Shown here: positions 35,292 through 44,406 of the stretch, one piece after another
Layout of the letters: every line of letters begins with the position of its first letter
Numbering within the stretch: position 1 is the stretch's first letter
From: Rhizobium jaguaris
Lineage (GTDB): Bacteria > Pseudomonadota > Alphaproteobacteria > Rhizobiales > Rhizobiaceae
Length of the DNA: 64,000 bases
Reading direction: 5' to 3'
NCBI RefSeq assembly: GCF_003627755.1
Contig: NZ_CP032696.1
Coordinates: 434,001-498,000, forward strand
Made by a program: the position numbers and the translations under genes
The notes under the pieces: generated by a model
What the model saw: only the letters and a program-made list of their open reading frames with translations
Databases searched by the model: none
Told to the model about the DNA's origin: nothing

Positions 35292-35879
35292 TTACCGAAA
35301 CCTGATGAGATAGTTGACGGCAACGTTCTTGGGACGCGTTTCGGAGGCCGTACGTGCGGGAGTTTCCGGTGAGCCTGTAGCCTTGCTTGAAATGGATGTT
35401 CCCGCGGCACTGCCCTGCTGCGAAATTCCTGCCGGCGTCGTCACGTCATAGGAATGCGTATGGACTTGCATGGCATCGCACTGGAGCGAGCCGACAACGT
35501 TCGCGACATTGTTGCCGGTCGGATCCAACCGCTGCTTCGCATCCGGGTCCATGCCCGCGCCGGCATCGAAGCCGCGCAGGAACAACCCGCGGTAGTCCGG
35601 AATCCGGAACTCCAGATCGGGGCCCGCATTGCGCTCTCCGTAGAGTCCCCCGAGAACGGCATACAGTTCCGGATATGCGACCGCCCTCAGATAGCGTCCG
35701 TCGCACAGCATCCAACCCTGGGCCTCCACGTAGCTGAGGGGCGCGCCGGCCTTTGTTCCCGCCGTCGCGCCCGAGCTTGCGCAGGCCGCGTTGGCCCAGA
35801 TCGTATTCCGCGAACCCGAGACAGGATCGACTTGGCCTGCAAAAGGGCACACAGCACCGATAGGAGGTCCTGCGAACAT
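35292..35879 (-). CDS. Phage tail collar domain protein
   Basis: This 195-aa protein has the collar-domain signature GWMLCDGRYL, FRIPDYRGLFLRGFDAG and, at the C terminus, ETRPKNVAVNYLIRFR. Such domains form fibre tips in phage and tailocins and are also found in free-standing bacterial adhesin-like proteins. No other phage genes are nearby, so it is a stand-alone copy. AAAGGA precedes the ATG. It shares strand with the RhiA-like gene upstream. Confidence 0.82.
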   Translation of the reverse strand: MFAGPPIGAVCPFAGQVDPVSGSRNTIWANAACASSGATAGTKAGAPLSYVEAQGWMLCDGRYLRAVAYPELYAVLGGLYGERNAGPDLEFRIPDYRGLFLRGFDAGAGMDPDAKQRLDPTGNNVANVVGSLQCDAMQVHTHSYDVTTPAGISQQGSAAGTSISSKATGSPETPARTASETRPKNVAVNYLIRFR

Positions 35880-36020
35880 CGTTGCGTCCTTTGATGAAGA
35901 TGCATTTGTGAGAAACGGAGTGCCTCGGTCGTAAGTGGCGTTTTGCCATCAACGGCGGGCACTCCATTCCCGGCTGCTCCGCCTTGTCATTTGCGGAGCG
36001 GGGGCCAACTGATCCGGTCG

Positions 36021-36716
36021 TTAGGTCGGATCGACCTCCCAGGTATTGTCCTCCCGCAGCGTGCCCACGAGATCGAAGACGGCGGAGGGGAATTTCGCTT
36101 CCCTGGTCTGGGTGATCGTGTCGATGCTCAGAACCGTGCCGATGTTCACATTCGTTCCCGCAGCAATCCAGTAGCTCGGCGTCGGCGTGAACGTGTGCTG
36201 CAGATTTGTGCCGGCTTGAACGACGTAGGTTCCTGTTCCAGACATCCCGATGCCGACCGAGAAGCGGCTGTTTGGCACATTTGCGGCATCATTGATGACC
36301 AGGGACCCGGCAGGATCACCCTTGACCGGATCGCTCAAGCCGGGGCCGCCATTCAAGGAAAACGTGGTCGTGTTTTTGCCGCTGGGGCTGCCGTCCTGAA
36401 CACCGGACGCGAGAAAATCCACGCCAGGAATCAGCTGCCCGGTGTCGCTCCAGACGAAGTTATAATCGATTTCCCAAGTGAATTTGATTTGGTTGCCAAC
36501 CCGGATTTGATACGGAGAGCAAAACCACGCCAACGAGAACACATTGGCGACAGGCTGCGGCATCTTCTGATAGACATAGAAGGTCCAAGGTTGAGCCGAC
36601 TTGTTCTTTAACAACAAGGAATATTGCGTTCCTTGGGCGAGCGCCGCGCTTGCTGGCTGCGACGCACGGGCGTGATCTGTCAGTTCCTTGTTTGCATAGC
36701 TGATGTGCAAGGACAT
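36021..36716 (-). CDS. RhiA-like protein
   Basis: This 231-aa protein has no signal peptide and is rich in beta-strand residues. Segments such as LLLKNKSAQPWTFYVYQKMP, NVFSLAWFCSPYQIRVGNQI and YNFVWSDTGQLIPGVDF fit my memory of the RhiA family, the abundant rhizosphere-expressed protein of Rhizobium leguminosarum. There rhiA is controlled by the LuxR-type RhiR. A LuxR/LuxI pair lies about 6 kb away here. The start follows GGGAGAAACAA. The family call is from recall and should be checked by search. Confidence 0.55.
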   Translation of the reverse strand: MSLHISYANKELTDHARASQPASAALAQGTQYSLLLKNKSAQPWTFYVYQKMPQPVANVFSLAWFCSPYQIRVGNQIKFTWEIDYNFVWSDTGQLIPGVDFLASGVQDGSPSGKNTTTFSLNGGPGLSDPVKGDPAGSLVINDAANVPNSRFSVGIGMSGTGTYVVQAGTNLQHTFTPTPSYWIAAGTNVNIGTVLSIDTITQTREAKFPSAVFDLVGTLREDNTWEVDPT

Positions 36717-37020
36717 TTGTTTCTCCCTTCCTGAGTGTATTTTCCCACCTGACTCTGGATTGAATATCTTGACGTCAGTACCTCATGCGGATTCAACTAA
36801 TTGGAGTGCTTATTCGCTGCACAATCTAACTGCTATAATTATTACTGGATAACGTAAATGAGTAGAAATACTCCCTGCCAGAGCCGAGCAAAGTGACGAG
36901 CAGACCCGTCTGGCGACGAGCCTGGGTGGCCAAATATCGAGTCGGCGGAATCCCGAAAGCTGCTTTGTCAATGGAAAAAACGATGAGGTTCGAGATCCGA
37001 TTATTGTAAGCAGCGGCTTA
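36717..37020. other. AT-rich upstream region of the RhiA-like gene
   Basis: This non-coding stretch of about 300 bp is more AT-rich than the surroundings and should hold the rhiA-like promoter. I could not identify a convincing lux box, nod box or -24/-12 element. Confidence 0.4.
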
Positions 37021-37059
37021 CTACTTAATCGTTTGCCTGCACGAAGCTGAGCTCACATG

Positions 37060-37290
37060 ACATAACTCTCGGAAGTGATTAGTTCCCGTCGACGCCCCGT
37101 GATAATTGGAAAGGTCGTACCATTGTCTTTTCCAGGTGGCATCTGAAACGGCACGAGCCAAATGGCGGTAAATACCGAGATCGGCGAGATAGTCGAGGCG
37201 GTGCACCACGCCCTGGAAATCGCCGACACCATCGCCATTGGAGTCCATAAAGGTCCCGACGGCCAAAGTGTTAGATGACTGGGTCTTGTT
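37060..37290 (-). pseudogene. Alpha-amylase/trehalose synthase-like N-terminal fragment
   Basis: The frames read LAVGTFMDSNGDGVGDFQGV, VHRLDYLADLG, then in another register WLVPFQMPPGKDNG, then YDLSNYHG. This is the start of a GH13 catalytic barrel broken by two frameshifts, with nothing of the rest of the enzyme. It is a decayed remnant. Confidence 0.7.
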
Positions 37291-37519
37291 CCGGAGATCG
37301 TTGATCATGCGCATCTCCCGCGGTCTGGTCTGCCCAGTGGGCAATGGCATAGCCACTTGGATTGTTCCGGCAGATGGAATCGATGATCTTCATCAAAGAA
37401 GATCCCGCGCCAATCATTTTGACGGCCTAATGGCTTGGCGGAACGTTCTGTCGCCATGGAGGTTTGAACGGCAGATCAAGAAACTCATGCCGTTCCGCCG
37501 TCTTGAAAGGAGACCGAAA

Positions 37520-37708
37520 ATGCCGACAAATACACCGAAATCTGATGAAACGCCGCGTGGTCCAAATCCATCGCCTGCGGGACCACATCGCACCCGGGAA
37601 AAGCCGCCTGTGACGCCGGCGCAGGATCCGGAAGGCAATAAAAATCCGAATGGTCCACCGCTTGATCCAGCACTGTTGCCAACGGGCGATCCGTCCGGAG
37701 CGGCGTGA
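37520..37708 (+). CDS. Small Pro/Asn-rich protein
   Basis: This 62-aa protein is almost entirely low complexity (TPRGPNPSPAGPHRTREKPP, NKNPNGPPLDPALLPTGDP) and so probably disordered. AAAGGAGACCGAAA ahead of the ATG is a strong site. Function unknown. Confidence 0.45.
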   Translation: MPTNTPKSDETPRGPNPSPAGPHRTREKPPVTPAQDPEGNKNPNGPPLDPALLPTGDPSGAA

Positions 37709-37851
37709 ACAGCGTTGGAAAGGTGACGAGCCCGTTTAGGTCGCGCGGTTTTGGTATGCTGCTGCGATCACAAGACACCGATCTTCATTGGGTTCTATGC
37801 ACAGCCTTCTGTTGCCGAGGCGAGTCGCGCCGACTATAGCGCCAGGTCACA

Positions 37852-38094
37852 TCACCCGCGTTTGGCGAATATACGCCTCCGGCATTTCTTGTTGCTGCAA
37901 CGCAAGCGCCGGATGTTCAGGATTATCATGACCGTGCGCCCCTGCCATAGCAGATCAGCGAGCCGCCGCTCGTAGCGACGATGAAGGCGACGCGAAGCTT
38001 TGCGGCACTCTGGACATTTGGCTCCCGTCGATCGGAAGCGACAATTGATCGATATTGCCTCTTTGGATTGTTGTATGCGGCGTCCACGCCCCAT
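37852..38094 (-). pseudogene. ISL3-family transposase N-terminal fragment
   Basis: The 80 codons give a zinc-finger-like CPECRKASRRLHRRYERRL, ADLLWQGRTV and RRLRCSNKKCRRRIFAKRG. These are the N-terminal features of ISL3 transposases. The catalytic DDE domain is absent; the frame ends abruptly. Confidence 0.75.
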
Positions 38095-38169
38095 CGAATT
38101 TTCAGTTGCAGCGGTCTGAGGTTGATCTACGGGCCGTCAAATGAGCTCACCGAAGAGTACCTGACGAGC

Positions 38170-39822
38170 TCATTGTGAGGCTCTGATCCGTTGCGCATAA
38201 GCCCATGGCATCAGGGCGTCGATGTCTTTGGCGAGGTGGCCGTTTGCGAGGCGGGTGAAGAGGTCGCACAGATAGGCGTAGGGCTCAACGCCGTTCATTT
38301 TACAAGTGCCGATCAGGCTGGCAAACCGGGCCCAATTGCGGCCCCCTTCATCGTGCCCCGCAAAGAGCGCATTGCGGCGGTTCATGGCGGGTCGGCGGAT
38401 CGCGTTTTCCACCAGGTTGGAGTCGATATCGACGTGGCCGTCGTCCAGGAACAGCCGGAAGCCGTCCTGCCGCGTTAGCATATAAGCCAGGGCTTTTCCG
38501 AGGTCAGACTTGCGTGAGATGCGCTTGGCTTGCGCTGCCAGCCAGGTGAAGAACTCGTCCACCAGCGGGAGGGACAGGTCCTGTCGAACTGCCCGGCGAT
38601 GTTTGGGATCTGAGCCCCGGATACTGTCTTCGATCTTGTAGAGCGCGGCGATCCGCACCAGCGCCTCGTCGACGATGGGCGATCCACTCTTTGGCGTGGC
38701 CTTGATCAGCTTCCTGCGTCCGTGCGCCCAACAGAAAGCCAGCTTCAAGGGGTCGCCACCCATCCGGTCCGACGTGGCGAGGTGAGAGTAACCACCGTAG
38801 GCATCCACCTGGATTGTCCCGTTGAAGCCGTCGAGGATTTCAGCGGCATATTCGCCTTTACGCCCAGGTCGATAATGGAACACCACGCCCGACGGCGCGG
38901 AGCCATTCCAGCCGCGATCGTCACGCAACACGGCCCATAGATAACCGGTCTTCGTCTTGCCGCGCCCCGGATCCAACACCGGAGCCGTGGTCTCGTCGAC
39001 ATAGAGCCGCGCGCTTTCCGACAGCAGCCGTTCGGCCATGTGGTCGACCACCGGTGCGATTTCGCTGCCCGTGCGCCCAAGCCAATCGGCCAGGACCGTG
39101 CGGTCTATCGGCACCCCGTGTCGCGCCATGACTTCGGCCTGCCGGTTGAGCGGCATATGTTCGGAATGCTTGGAGACGGCAATCTCAGCCAGAAGGGCTT
39201 CCGTCGGCCAGCTCCCTTCCAAGAGATGCGCCGGCGCTCTGGCTTGGACGACGCCCGTTCGACCCTTGGGGCATGCGTATTTCGGGCGGATCGTGACGAT
39301 CACCTCGTAGCGTGCCGGAATCCGGTCGAGCCGTTCCGTCCGATCTTCGCCGATCCGGACCATGTTGCCGCAACCACAGGGGCAGACAATACTGTCGGGC
39401 TCAATCACCTTCTCGACCCGCGGCAGGTGTTCGGGCAGTGCACGGGCCTTACGCTCCTTGCGAGGAGCGGCCTTTTCCGGATCGGATGCGCTGGCTTCGA
39501 TCTTTTTCTCGACGGCGGCGATCCGCGCCTGTGTTTCGGCAATCGCCGTTTCAAGGTCTTCCAGCGCCAGTTCCATCTGCGCCGGATCGAGCTTTTCCGA
39601 TTTCGGCCCGAACTTGGTGCGCCGATAGTCGTGAACCTGCCCCTCAAGCTTCTCGATCAGTTCCTTCAGCTCGGCGATGAAGGCGTCCTTTTCGGCCACC
39701 ACAGCCTGCTCATGCTGACGCGCAGCACGCTCGACCGACAGCTCGAACTGCATCGCCGCAAAGGCTTTGATAACCTCTGGCGGAAGGTCCGGAAACAGGC
39801 TGAGATCAAGGCGCGACGACAT
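38170..39822 (-). CDS. tnpC: IS66 transposase TnpC
   Basis: This 550-aa DDE transposase has an N-terminal leucine-rich coiled coil (residues about 25-100), zinc-binding CPCGCGNMVRIG, the catalytic region with YVDETTAPVLDPGRGKTKTG (first Asp), QVDAYGGYSHL (second Asp) and HVDIDSNLVENAIRPAMNRR (Glu), and the C-terminal IS66 helix LFTRLANGHLAKDIDALMPW. Full length and apparently intact. Confidence 0.93.
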   Translation of the reverse strand: MSSRLDLSLFPDLPPEVIKAFAAMQFELSVERAARQHEQAVVAEKDAFIAELKELIEKLEGQVHDYRRTKFGPKSEKLDPAQMELALEDLETAIAETQARIAAVEKKIEASASDPEKAAPRKERKARALPEHLPRVEKVIEPDSIVCPCGCGNMVRIGEDRTERLDRIPARYEVIVTIRPKYACPKGRTGVVQARAPAHLLEGSWPTEALLAEIAVSKHSEHMPLNRQAEVMARHGVPIDRTVLADWLGRTGSEIAPVVDHMAERLLSESARLYVDETTAPVLDPGRGKTKTGYLWAVLRDDRGWNGSAPSGVVFHYRPGRKGEYAAEILDGFNGTIQVDAYGGYSHLATSDRMGGDPLKLAFCWAHGRRKLIKATPKSGSPIVDEALVRIAALYKIEDSIRGSDPKHRRAVRQDLSLPLVDEFFTWLAAQAKRISRKSDLGKALAYMLTRQDGFRLFLDDGHVDIDSNLVENAIRRPAMNRRNALFAGHDEGGRNWARFASLIGTCKMNGVEPYAYLCDLFTRLANGHLAKDIDALMPWAYAQRIRASQ

Positions 39823-39884
39823 GCGGCCTTATAGCAAGGCAGCACAAAAAAGCCAAATAAAACAATGCAAAGACGGCCGGATAT

Positions 39885-40238
39885 TTACCCTGCCGCCGAC
39901 GGCGCGGTCACCCGCTGTGCCATGACCCGTCGCCAGTCAAGACCTTCGAACAAAGCCTCATATTGACCCCTGGAAAGACGCATCGTCCCATCCTGAACCT
40001 TGGGCCAGGCAAAGTTTCCATGTTCAAGAATTTTGTAGGTTAGCACCATTCCGGTGCCATCCCACACCAGGATCTTCAGGCGATCCCCGCGCTTCGACCG
40101 GAAGATCACCGTCACCCCGGAATGCGGGTCGAGCTTCAACTCGGTCTGCACCATCAAGGCCAGCGCCTGATGCCCACAGCGGAAGTCCACCGGACGCGTT
40201 GCAATCAGGATCGGCAGTCGTTGGCCCGCGACGATCAT
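39885..40238 (-). CDS. tnpB: IS66 accessory protein TnpB
   Basis: This 117-aa IS66 ORF2 protein has the signature PVDFRCGHQALALMV, FRSKRGDRLKILVWDGTGMV and WPKVQDGTMRLS. It overlaps tnpA by 4 nt and is required for IS66 transposition. Confidence 0.92.
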   Translation of the reverse strand: MIVAGQRLPILIATRPVDFRCGHQALALMVQTELKLDPHSGVTVIFRSKRGDRLKILVWDGTGMVLTYKILEHGNFAWPKVQDGTMRLSRGQYEALFEGLDWRRVMAQRVTAPSAAG

Positions 40239-40678
40239 GCCGTCCCTCGCATGGCTCGTACCAGAGCCGCCACACGTTCAACCGGCACATCGCCGGGAAC
40301 CCGCATCACAACATCCGGGCCGATCTCCAACGTCAAGACCGGCCAACCCGCCTCCGGCAGCGGCGGCGCCAAAACATTCACCGCCTCGCTCGGCTCTGCC
40401 GCAACCGCCAAAGGCACAAATGCAGGCGCGGCATCGCCGCTCTCCGACAGGCCCGACATAGCCTCAAAAGGCAGGGCCAGAATGCCCTCGCGCACTTGCC
40501 GGCGCCACAAGGAAAGCTGGTGCGGCACAACGTCATGACGGCGCGCGACATCAACAACACGAACACCAGGCTCAAGGCTTTCCGCCACGATCCGCGCCTT
40601 CACATCATCCGGCCAGCGCCGGTTTCCGCGGCGCGGCTCGACAATTTCGTAGCGGCCAACAAATCCATCATCTGCCAT
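40235..40678 (-). CDS. tnpA: IS66 accessory protein TnpA
   Basis: The 147-aa IS3/IS66-type HTH protein contains RRWPDDVKARIVAESLEPGV and VARRHDVVPHQLSLWRRQVR. The start at 40678 (MADDGF) is preferred to a longer frame reaching 40723. The IS terminal repeat lies 90 bp upstream. Confidence 0.88.
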   Translation of the reverse strand: MADDGFVGRYEIVEPRRGNRRWPDDVKARIVAESLEPGVRVVDVARRHDVVPHQLSLWRRQVREGILALPFEAMSGLSESGDAAPAFVPLAVAAEPSEAVNVLAPPLPEAGWPVLTLEIGPDVVMRVPGDVPVERVAALVRAMRGTA

Positions 40679-40942
40679 GCCAATCTCCAGATAGTCCTGG
40701 AAACCTTCTCGCACACGCAGCAAGCCTCAAAATACAGCCAATCCAATGGGGCGGAGACGGCGCTTACGGATTGTTGGACATGATCGACGACCAAAGACGG
40801 CGGGATCAACGGTGGAACACGCTTCGCCATTTCCTTGCACCTGCTGATTCGCGTGTCGAATCAATAGGATTCAGAAAGTTGCAACGAAATTGCGGAAGAG
40901 CCCACTTCTTAGCTCAGGATTTTTCACGCGGCGTTGACAATT

Positions 40943-41040
40943 GTGGCAAGGCACGGCCGGCATCAGTTCCGCAGGCAGCGCCAGAAGACCCTGACGCGCC
41001 TGCCGCCGCCAGTCCGAAAGCTGATGCGCAGCGAGTTCAT
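40943..41040 (-). pseudogene. IS66 TnpA fragment
   Basis: About 30 codons read AAHQLSDWRRQARQGLLALP then AELMPAVPCH, a piece of another IS66 tnpA without start or stop. It marks an older insertion next to element A. Confidence 0.7.
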
Positions 41041-41166
41041 AGGTGAGCGCAGGACGCTGATTGGAGCTGCAGGCGTACAGCTCCTTCCGCGAAGTTCACC
41101 GCGCGGCGCCTCCGCCGAGGTGTAGACAACTATGCACTAAACGCAAACTACACCCGCCGTCGGATT

Positions 41167-41297
41167 TGTCGGCTCTGCGACAGGGTGGCGTTCGGCTCAC
41201 AGGTCGTCCCACTCATATTTAGCCGACTGAACAAGGTGTGGAAATTATTTCTGAGCTTCCTCTGCACAGTTGGCACGACTTTTGAGTCTCCATTTCT
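41167..41297 (+). promoter_or_regulatory. nif-type promoter (copy 1): NifA site plus sigma-54-like core
   Basis: TGT-CGGCTCTGCG-ACA (41167-41182) is an exact TGT-N10-ACA NifA upstream activator site. About 98 bp downstream, TTGGCACGACTTTTGAG has GG at 41272-41273 and matches the rhizobial nifH core TGGCACGACTTTTGC except that A replaces the C of the -12 GC. Transcription would begin near 41296, upstream of the ATG at 41383. A homologous copy precedes the NRPS gene (52466-52602). The -12 change may weaken or abolish the promoter. Confidence 0.65.
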
Positions 41298-41382
41298 AAG
41301 ACGGCAGGATCTGCCGACCCGATACTCGCGTCTTGGGTCATTGCGGTGGACGACGACGACAGATCGTCAGATAGGATCGCGT

Positions 41383-41748
41383 ATGGAGACCTACGCACTA
41401 GGCGACCTCGAGCTGCAGCCGGGTCAGTTGACGGTGTGGCGACCCGACATGCCTGACCCAGTACACCGGCGGCATGATTTGCGTCGCCCGTCTTATGTTC
41501 AGGAGGAACATCTCGGCTATTTAGCGTATGGCCAGCCGGCGTGTGCCGATCCGCGTGAGACATATCTGTGGATCAGCCGATCGCATAAGGGGATTTATGT
41601 GAGCTTCCGTCACCCGCAGACGGCAACCGCGCGAACCGCGGTAGTTGGCTGTCTCAACAAAGTCAGTTCACTGGCCAACTCGATCAGCGGCGCCACGCCC
41701 GGGTCAGGCGCACGGCGGATTACTCTGGCCGGGACACATTCGTTATGA
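41383..41748 (+). CDS. PapA/condensation-domain-like N-terminal fragment, coupled to glycosyltransferase
   Basis: This 121-aa frame begins METYALGDLELQPGQLTVWR and contains DLRRPSYVQEEHLGYLAYGQ. That resembles the N terminus of PapA-type acyltransferases and related stand-alone condensation domains, which share a -L-W-P- stretch followed by PSYxQExHL. The remaining 60 residues do not look like the domain and no HHxxxDG motif is present, so it is probably a truncated relic that may still be translated. Its stop overlaps the next ATG (ATGA), so translating it would couple expression of the glycosyltransferase, which lacks its own good ribosome-binding site. AGGA precedes the ATG. Confidence 0.45.
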   Translation: METYALGDLELQPGQLTVWRPDMPDPVHRRHDLRRPSYVQEEHLGYLAYGQPACADPRETYLWISRSHKGIYVSFRHPQTATARTAVVGCLNKVSSLANSISGATPGSGARRITLAGTHSL

Positions 41749-43136
41749 TTGCCGCTAGAAGGAAATGCGCAATATTTATTTCATTCGATGGTGTGTCGGT
41801 GTCAGGCATCACCGTCGAAGCGGTAAAGATCGCAAAAAAACTCACGGAAAAAGGGTTCAAATGCTACCTGGATCTGGGATACGACATCAACATAAGTAAA
41901 GGAAATTTCGGAAGACCGTACAAGTTTGAGGCCGCCCTTTATCACAAGTGTTTTGAATTGGCACGTGTTGCGGATCTTTCTAATATACCTAACTATACCA
42001 TCGAATTTCTTGATAAGATAAATAAGGTACTAATTAGCGAGACACTTGCCGTATCACGCGATGCAAGGGCGGCGATACTTACGTCAGTGGACGAGGTTGC
42101 CGCGGAAGTAGCGCTTAAAATTGAGGCCCTATGGAAATATCTGAATGTCAGCAAAGTTATCGTCGAAAACGGAACGCTGCCTGAGAATATCATATATTCC
42201 CGCGCGCTACTCCTCGCGATTGAACAGTACGGACGCGCCAAGAATTTGGGGAATTTTGTCATCTGGCGCGACCATGACCTGATGTGGAGCAGCGAAAAAA
42301 AATCGATGAAATACGGCGCTCCGCCGTATCCGTATGCGACTAAACCGGTCAAATCGCAATACATCACCTATGTTACGCTGAATGAAAAACTACGAGATGA
42401 ACTGGAAGAATGGTCCAACTTTGAGGTTGAGGTTCAAGTCGGGAAAAATGCATACAATTTTTCCGAGTGCTCTCGCCGTAATATCAGGCCATTATTGGGT
42501 ATTCGCAAGAGCGACATTCTGATTGCTAGAACAACGCGTCTGATACCTCAAAAGCGAATCGACAGAGATATCGACCTGGTAAATCGTTTGAATCTCCTTC
42601 TCCGCGAACGCGGTGAACGTAAACGCATATTTCTGGTGATTGCTGGAGATAAAAATGAAAACTATTCTCATTATATTGAGCTTGAGCGGTTGGCAAAAAC
42701 GCTGGATATCGTGCAGCACATTAAATTTACCGGACCCCTGCATCACGACTTTATGCCTACCGAAGGCAACGAGTTCACGATAGAGGACTTGTATTACTCT
42801 TGTGATCTAGTGTCATTTCTCACCTCCTATGACTACGACAGCTACGGCAACCCTATCGGGGAGGCAATTAGCCAAAAACGCTGCTATATCACCACGAGCT
42901 ATGAATATTATCACGAGGTGTATGGTCGACATGGATTTGTGGCCCCTATGTTGGAAATCTCAGGCACTCGTGATGAGTTATCCGACCAACGATTTGTCGA
43001 TGAGGTATTCCTCTTTCTCACAAACAATCAGTTGATGAGGGCCGTTGCGGAGAAGAATTTTCAGCAGGGAAAACGCGTCCTTTCCAACGACCTCTTTGAG
43101 GTATTGAATTTGAAAGGCTGTGAAGAAAATGCGTGA
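41745..43136 (+). CDS. GT4-like glycosyltransferase
   Basis: The 463-aa GT-B-fold enzyme has an N-terminal half opening with CAIFISFDGVSVSGITVEAV. The C-terminal nucleotide-sugar half has LIARTTRLIPQKRIDRDIDL, FLVIAGDKNENYSHYIELE and the acidic E-x7-E-like segment DYDSYGNPIGEAISQKR. It should transfer a sugar from a nucleotide donor; acceptor unknown. Base composition is strikingly AT-rich with ATA/AAT codons absent from the flanking genes, a sign of transfer. It overlaps the next gene by 8 nt. Confidence 0.8.
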   Translation: MIAARRKCAIFISFDGVSVSGITVEAVKIAKKLTEKGFKCYLDLGYDINISKGNFGRPYKFEAALYHKCFELARVADLSNIPNYTIEFLDKINKVLISETLAVSRDARAAILTSVDEVAAEVALKIEALWKYLNVSKVIVENGTLPENIIYSRALLLAIEQYGRAKNLGNFVIWRDHDLMWSSEKKSMKYGAPPYPYATKPVKSQYITYVTLNEKLRDELEEWSNFEVEVQVGKNAYNFSECSRRNIRPLLGIRKSDILIARTTRLIPQKRIDRDIDLVNRLNLLLRERGERKRIFLVIAGDKNENYSHYIELERLAKTLDIVQHIKFTGPLHHDFMPTEGNEFTIEDLYYSCDLVSFLTSYDYDSYGNPIGEAISQKRCYITTSYEYYHEVYGRHGFVAPMLEISGTRDELSDQRFVDEVFLFLTNNQLMRAVAEKNFQQGKRVLSNDLFEVLNLKGCEENA

Positions 43137-44406
43137 CACCACCTTCGTATCAGTTGTGCTTCCAGTCTTTAACGAGGGCACGCGTATTACCGATGTACTT
43201 GAGTCAATTTATCGCCAGAGTACGCTGAGAGAATTGATTACACGCGGCAGTTATGAGCTCATAATCGTCGACAACAATTCGACGGACAATTCCGTAGCGC
43301 AAATTAATGCCCTGGCAGCGAAATATTCTTCGGTAGACACACATATTATCGAGGAAAAAGTGCAGGGCGTTTCATCCGCCAGAAAGCATGGCATGGATTA
43401 CGCGTCTTTTAGAGCCAAGGCTCGAGATAGCCGACTCGGGACCAGAAATAAGCACTACATCGTTTCTGCTGACGCTGACTGTACGGTCGATGCGTATTGG
43501 CTTCATCACCTTATCGACAAAATGGTGAAAGAAGATGGGGACTTGGGAACTTGTAAATACTATTACAACAAAAAAAGTTTTCGTCAGCGTCCCAATCTCT
43601 TCAGAGAAATTGAGAAGACATTACGCTGCCGGGATTTCTCTTTTAAGTTATTTGGTGGATTTCCGGATGGTAAAGGTTTTGCCGTAGAGCGGGAATTCTA
43701 TGAAAAAGTAGGCGGTATTGAAATCTTCTATCAGTTGAACAAGGGTCGCTTCGTTGAACATTTATCGGACGACTGGGATTTCGGTATCAAGGTAGTTGCC
43801 TGCGGCGGCAAGCCCGTTTACGCAGAAGAGTCTTGCGTTCAGGTCAACAGCCGACGCATCGATATTATTCTTGATGAGGTGATCACCGGGGCCGCCTATG
43901 GCAAGGACGGTATCATTTTCATGAAGGATGTGCGACCCGACCGCGGTACCGGGAAGAAAATCTTGCGTGACACGACAGAAGAGCAATCTAAACAAGCGTG
44001 GTTTTACTCAATAAAAGATTACGTTCCTAAAAATATTATATTGCCTGCGTTATTGAACCCAAAAATCTTGATAGACAATGTCGAAGTTAGGAGCTTCTTT
44101 ACCGAACTGGTGGCCGACAGACTGTATAAACGAATTGATGCAATCAGACACGAGATGCGCCTTATCGATTTCAAGGCTATTCATTCCTATAAAACTCCAT
44201 CCTATCGGCTCTATTTTGAGTTTCGCGATGAGATATTTGCCGCGTTGCGCCGTGCAGTCGGCGATGACGTTGGTTTTCCTCCTGCATTACCTGCTTGCTT
44301 TGATAATGTCAGTTCGGCCGATTTTAACCGCTTCGTTTGGTACTTCTGTGAAGATCGCGAATCTGGCGAAGCACATAATTACTTTGCCAACGGAGGGGTA
44401 TTTTGA
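43129..44406 (+). CDS. GT2-family glycosyltransferase
   Basis: This 425-aa GT-A enzyme starts MRDTTFVSVVLPVFNEGTRI and has LIIVDNNSTDNSVAQI (nucleotide site) and the metal-binding DxD in YIVSADADCTVDA. Family-2 inverting transferases use UDP- or GDP-sugars. A 200-residue C-terminal extension of unknown role follows the catalytic domain. It overlaps the GT4 gene and abuts the radical SAM gene, forming one tight AT-rich operon. An upstream GTG at 43120 is an alternative start. Confidence 0.82.
   Translation: MRDTTFVSVVLPVFNEGTRITDVLESIYRQSTLRELITRGSYELIIVDNNSTDNSVAQINALAAKYSSVDTHIIEEKVQGVSSARKHGMDYASFRAKARDSRLGTRNKHYIVSADADCTVDAYWLHHLIDKMVKEDGDLGTCKYYYNKKSFRQRPNLFREIEKTLRCRDFSFKLFGGFPDGKGFAVEREFYEKVGGIEIFYQLNKGRFVEHLSDDWDFGIKVVACGGKPVYAEESCVQVNSRRIDIILDEVITGAAYGKDGIIFMKDVRPDRGTGKKILRDTTEEQSKQAWFYSIKDYVPKNIILPALLNPKILIDNVEVRSFFTELVADRLYKRIDAIRHEMRLIDFKAIHSYKTPSYRLYFEFRDEIFAALRRAVGDDVGFPPALPACFDNVSSADFNRFVWYFCEDRESGEAHNYFANGGVF

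Larger units (their letters stand above)
38170..40767 (-). mobile_element. IS66-family element A
   Basis: It carries tnpA, tnpB and tnpC in the usual order on the minus strand. The tnpA-side end is marked by GTAAGCGCCGTCTCCG (complement of 40752-40767), a typical IS66 terminal repeat. I found no matching repeat at the tnpC side, where an ISL3 relic begins close by, so that end may be lost or diverged. Confidence 0.8.

Noticed and set aside
36717..37020. nod box or sigma-54 promoter ahead of the RhiA-like gene
   Set aside because: No ATCCAY/GATG/AATC block series and no GG-N10-GC pair could be found.
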